NCBI GenBank assembly: GCA_900757695.1
Contig: CAAEOU010000133.1
Coordinates: forward strand, 1-9,308
Reading direction: 5' to 3'
Length of the DNA: 9,308 nt
Source of the DNA: an uncultured Oscillospiraceae bacterium
Lineage (GTDB): Bacteria; Bacillota_A; Clostridia; Oscillospirales; Oscillospiraceae
Made by a program: the position numbers and the translations under genes
Part shown: one piece after another, positions 7,156-9,308 of the stretch
How the letters are laid out: each line of letters opens with the position of its first letter
How positions within the stretch are numbered: the first letter of the stretch is position 1
Notes under the pieces: model-generated
Databases searched by the model: none
What the model saw: only the letters and a program-made list of their open reading frames with translations
What the model was told of the DNA's origin: nothing

Positions 7156-7184
7156 AGGATACCACACCGCTTCTTCAATTGCAA
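7156..7184 (-). promoter_or_regulatory. Candidate promoter of the deformylase gene
   Basis: On the minus strand, TTGCAA (7184-7179) is followed by 17 bp and TATCCT (7161-7156), four of six matches in each hexamer. Initiation near 7149 would give a leader of about 35 nt containing a small hairpin arm pair (TGGGA/TCCCA, 7153-7137) before AAAGGAG. It lies just downstream of the heptad-gene terminator, where a new promoter is expected. Confidence 0.5.
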
Positions 7185-7193
7185 CCTCGCCCA

Positions 7194-7232
7194 GAGAAAA
7201 CCCGCCGCCAGACCCTGAGGCCCGGCAGCGGG
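7194..7232 (-). terminator. Intrinsic terminator of the heptad-repeat gene
   Basis: On the minus strand, the arm at 7232-7224 (CCCGCTGCC) pairs with 7209-7201 (GGCGGCGGG): eight pairs with one internal mismatch and a loop of about 14 nt. TTTTCTCT follows at 7200-7193. It starts 22 nt after the TAA stop of the upstream gene. Confidence 0.75.
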
Positions 7233-7254
7233 AATGAGGAGGTGATGGAAAAAA

Positions 7255-9308
7255 TTATTCGTCAGCTTTGATGGCATCAGACCGGAACAGGAACTTCACC
7301 TTGCCGTCCGCATCGGCGGAAATGCCGGAGAAGCTCTCATAGTCCTTGCCCAGCTTCTGCAGGGCCTGCAGCTTATGTACCAGCTCCGGTACGTTGTCTT
7401 TATACAGGTTGCAGATCTCGTCAATGCCGTCCTTCTTAAAGTCCTTCATGCCGTCATGGAGCTCTTCAGCGCCGTCCCGAAGCTCATCAATGCCGTCCAC
7501 CAGCTGATCGGTGCCGTCCTTGAGAGAATCGGTGCCGTCCTTCAGGGAATCGGTACCAGACTTCAGGGTTACCGTGCCGTCGCTGAGAGAAGCGGTGCCG
7601 GACTTCAGTGTAGCGGTGCCGTTATACAATGTCGCAGCGCCACTGGCCAGCGAATCCGCACCGGTATAGAGCTGATTGCCGCCGTCCTCCGCAGAGGCAA
7701 GGCCGTCATTCAGAGAAGATGCACCGGTTGCGGCACTGTCGATGCCCTGGGTCAGGCTCTGAGCGCCTGCGGACAGGGTTCCCATGCCATCGCTGAGGGA
7801 CTGGGCACCGGTGGCCACCTGATCGATACCGGTGGCAAGTGCGCCTGCGCCGGTCACAGCGCTGTCAATGCCGCTCTGAAGGGCCGCAGCACCGGTCGCA
7901 GCAGATGCAGCACCGGATGCCAGTGCACCGGCTCCAGTCTGAACCTGAGAGATGCCATCCGACAGCTGGCTCACACCGCCGGAGACATTTGTCACACCGG
8001 CAGACAGGTTCAAAGCGCCCGTCTTGGAATCCGCAAGCCCGGTTTGAATCGCCGATACACCGTCGGACAGTCCGCTTGCGCCCTCTGTCAAGGCCGCAAC
8101 ACCATTGGAGACACCTTCGCTGAGGGCTGCAAGGCTGCTGCTGGACAGGGAGGACTGGATCTGCTCCTGACCGGCTGCATTGGAATTCAAGCTATCCGCC
8201 ATCGCCTGAAGCTGTGCCGCAACACCCTCAGGCAGCCCCTCTGTCCCGGCCAGCGCACTAAGGTTTGCGGCAATGGTATAGTCGTTGCTGGCAGTATTGC
8301 CGATGCTGCTGGAGGCCGCATCCATGCCGGCCCCTACGCTGTCGATACCGGCCTGCAGCTGTGCTTCAAGGTCTGTTGCACCCTGACTGATGGAGGAGAT
8401 GCCGGTCTGAAGATCCGCCGCACCGGATTCCAGCGCACCAATACCGTCCGCCAGATTATCGGCGCCGCTCTTCAGCGCATCAAGTCCGCCGCTGACATTG
8501 GAGGCACCCGCAATCAGCGCACCTGTAGAATTGGCCAGATTGGAGGCACCATTCTGCACCGCAGAAATACCGCTGGTCAGGTTGCCGGCGCCGCTCTGAA
8601 GCTGTGCCGCACCGGAAGCCAGAGAGGCTACGCCGGTCTGAAGCTGTGCCGTACCATCTGCCAGAGAGGCCGCACCTACAGCGGCGCTGTCAATACCGCC
8701 GGACAGGGTCTGTGCGCCGGTCTGAATCTGTCCGAGGCCGCTGTACAGTTCCTGACTGCCGGAGTGGGCAGACTGGAGACCGGCTACCAAAGAGCCCATG
8801 GAAGTAGCCAGCGTTGTTGCACCGTCATAGAGGTCCCCGGCGCCGCTCTGAAGCTCGCCTGCACCGGAATCAACCTGACTGGCGCCGCTCTGAAGCTCGC
8901 CTGCGCCGCTTTGCAGCTGGGCTGCACCGCTCTGAAGCTCGCCTGTGCCGCTCTGAAGCTCCTTTGCGCCGTCCTTCAGCTCATCCACGCCGTCCAGAAG
9001 ATCCTCCGTGCCGTCCAGAAGCTGCTGGGCCGCATCGGTCAAATCATCCAGAGAATCCTCCAATTCGTCCAGCGTATCTACGTTATCGAGATCCACATCG
9101 TTCAGGAGTCCGGCAGAAGCCACGGTAACGGCGGTCTCCATGGTGAAGTCTGTTACATCAGCAGTAATCTCCACAGTATCGGTGAACCGAGGTGCCCCAA
9201 AGTCATCGGTGCTCTCCAGTGCAAGGCTGTCGCTGAGGCCGGGCAGGCCATAGCAGAGAACGATGGAGTGATCGCCGTCATTTTCCACCATACCGTTGTC
9301 TACGGTAA
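7255..9308 (-). CDS. x-x-x-L-x-x-G heptad-repeat protein, probably extracytoplasmic; 5' end outside window
   Basis: The frame is open to the right window edge, so the ATG at 9291 is internal. At least 683 residues are seen (numbers from that Met). Residues 1-85 form an acidic domain with LPGLSDSLALES (16-27) and EITADVTDFTMETAVTV (41-57), a segment I associate with clostridial secreted or membrane-attached proteins of this repeat family. From about 88 to 614, two blocks of heptads follow the pattern LxSG or LxDG (TIGR03057-type). Block 1 has Gly at 94-304 every 7 residues, with Ser at 164 and 255. Block 2 has Gly at 397-614 every 7 residues without exception. A Ser/Ala-rich segment of about 90 residues (305-396) separates them and shifts the heptad phase. 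The tail (622-678) is charged and has no membrane segment or LPxTG motif. The function is unknown; related repeats occur in YhgE/Pip and RND-like proteins. A signal peptide may lie beyond the window. Confidence 0.85.
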   Translation of the reverse strand, partial: TVDNGMVENDGDHSIVLCYGLPGLSDSLALESTDDFGAPRFTDTVEITADVTDFTMETAVTVASAGLLNDVDLDNVDTLDELEDSLDDLTDAAQQLLDGTEDLLDGVDELKDGAKELQSGTGELQSGAAQLQSGAGELQSGASQVDSGAGELQSGAGDLYDGATTLATSMGSLVAGLQSAHSGSQELYSGLGQIQTGAQTLSGGIDSAAVGAASLADGTAQLQTGVASLASGAAQLQSGAGNLTSGISAVQNGASNLANSTGALIAGASNVSGGLDALKSGADNLADGIGALESGAADLQTGISSISQGATDLEAQLQAGIDSVGAGMDAASSSIGNTASNDYTIAANLSALAGTEGLPEGVAAQLQAMADSLNSNAAGQEQIQSSLSSSSLAALSEGVSNGVAALTEGASGLSDGVSAIQTGLADSKTGALNLSAGVTNVSGGVSQLSDGISQVQTGAGALASGAASAATGAAALQSGIDSAVTGAGALATGIDQVATGAQSLSDGMGTLSAGAQSLTQGIDSAATGASSLNDGLASAEDGGNQLYTGADSLASGAATLYNGTATLKSGTASLSDGTVTLKSGTDSLKDGTDSLKDGTDQLVDGIDELRDGAEELHDGMKDFKKDGIDEICNLYKDNVPELVHKLQALQKLGKDYESFSGISADADGKVKFLFRSDAIKADE
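7507..7569 (-). repeat. 21-bp in-frame DNA repeats (heptad gene, 3' part)
   Basis: Units at 7507-7527, 7528-7548 and 7549-7569 begin ATCGGT on the plus strand. The first two share ATCGGTGCCGTCCTT and encode D-S-L-K-D-G-T twice. They look like recent duplications inside the heptad array, more alike in DNA than neighbouring heptads. Confidence 0.7.
8842..8961 (-). repeat. 21-bp in-frame DNA repeats (heptad gene, 5' part)
   Basis: CCGCTCTGAAGCTC recurs on the plus strand within units starting at 8842, 8884, 8926 and 8947, spaced by multiples of 21 bp. Each encodes G-E-L-Q-S-G-type heptads. Those at 8842 and 8884 are identical over at least 20 bp. Intervening units are diverged, as expected of a tandem array that expands and homogenises. 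Confidence 0.75.

Noticed and set aside
8842..8961. Regularly spaced short repeats resembling a CRISPR array
   Set aside because: The period is exactly 21 bp, in frame with the heptads, and there are no unique spacers of 30 bp or so.
8604..9128. Arg/Pro/His-rich plus-strand frames opposite the heptad gene
   Set aside because: Their repetitive composition simply mirrors the 21-bp repeats of the minus-strand gene.
1..9308. Mobile elements, tRNA or rRNA genes, attachment sites
   Set aside because: I saw no transposase or integrase motifs, terminal inverted repeats, target duplications or structured-RNA signatures. All coding space is used by the listed genes, and no gap exceeds about 150 bp.

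Overview
This window is about 9.3 kb of GC-rich DNA (high fifties to about 60% by eye) in which every supportable gene lies on the minus strand. Short intergenic gaps, sigma-A-type promoters, AGGAGG-like ribosome sites and protein families typical of low-GC-phylum anaerobes suggest a GC-rich gut Clostridia member, possibly Oscillospirales. The family assignments come from reading motifs, not from a search.

Read in the direction of transcription (right to left), there are four transcription blocks. (1) 9308-7255 is the 3' part of a large gene for a surface/extracytoplasmic protein built almost entirely of x-x-x-L-x-x-G heptads. It is followed by a good intrinsic terminator (7232-7194). (2) 7114-6704 is a small (136 aa) peptide deformylase with its own candidate promoter. 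(3) 6614-5241 is a MATE-family multidrug/small-molecule efflux transporter with an extended -10 promoter. It is followed by a strong hairpin. (4) 5113 to beyond position 1 is a five-gene operon behind a full-consensus promoter (TTGACA-18-TATAAT). Its order is DltA-like adenylating ligase, GNAT acyltransferase, acyl carrier protein, MBOAT O-acyltransferase, and DltD/AlgX-like SGNH protein (cut by the window edge).

Block 4 is the most interesting part. It has every functional class of the D-alanylation (dlt) pathway: ligase, carrier, membrane O-acyltransferase and extracytoplasmic SGNH partner. However, the gene order differs from canonical dltXABCD, no DltX-like peptide is visible, and a GNAT enzyme sits between ligase and carrier. 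The ligase also carries Gly where classical DltA has the Cys that shapes D-alanine selectivity. The likely scheme is that the ligase activates an amino acid and loads it on the carrier Ser. The GNAT may modify the cargo or another intermediate. The MBOAT then moves the acyl group across the membrane, and the SGNH protein completes O-acylation of a cell-surface polymer. The substrate and acceptor are not known from sequence.

The second notable feature is the heptad protein. Its two blocks of about 31-32 heptads have Gly at almost perfect 7-residue spacing and flank a central segment of about 90 residues, which looks like a very long antiparallel helical hairpin.
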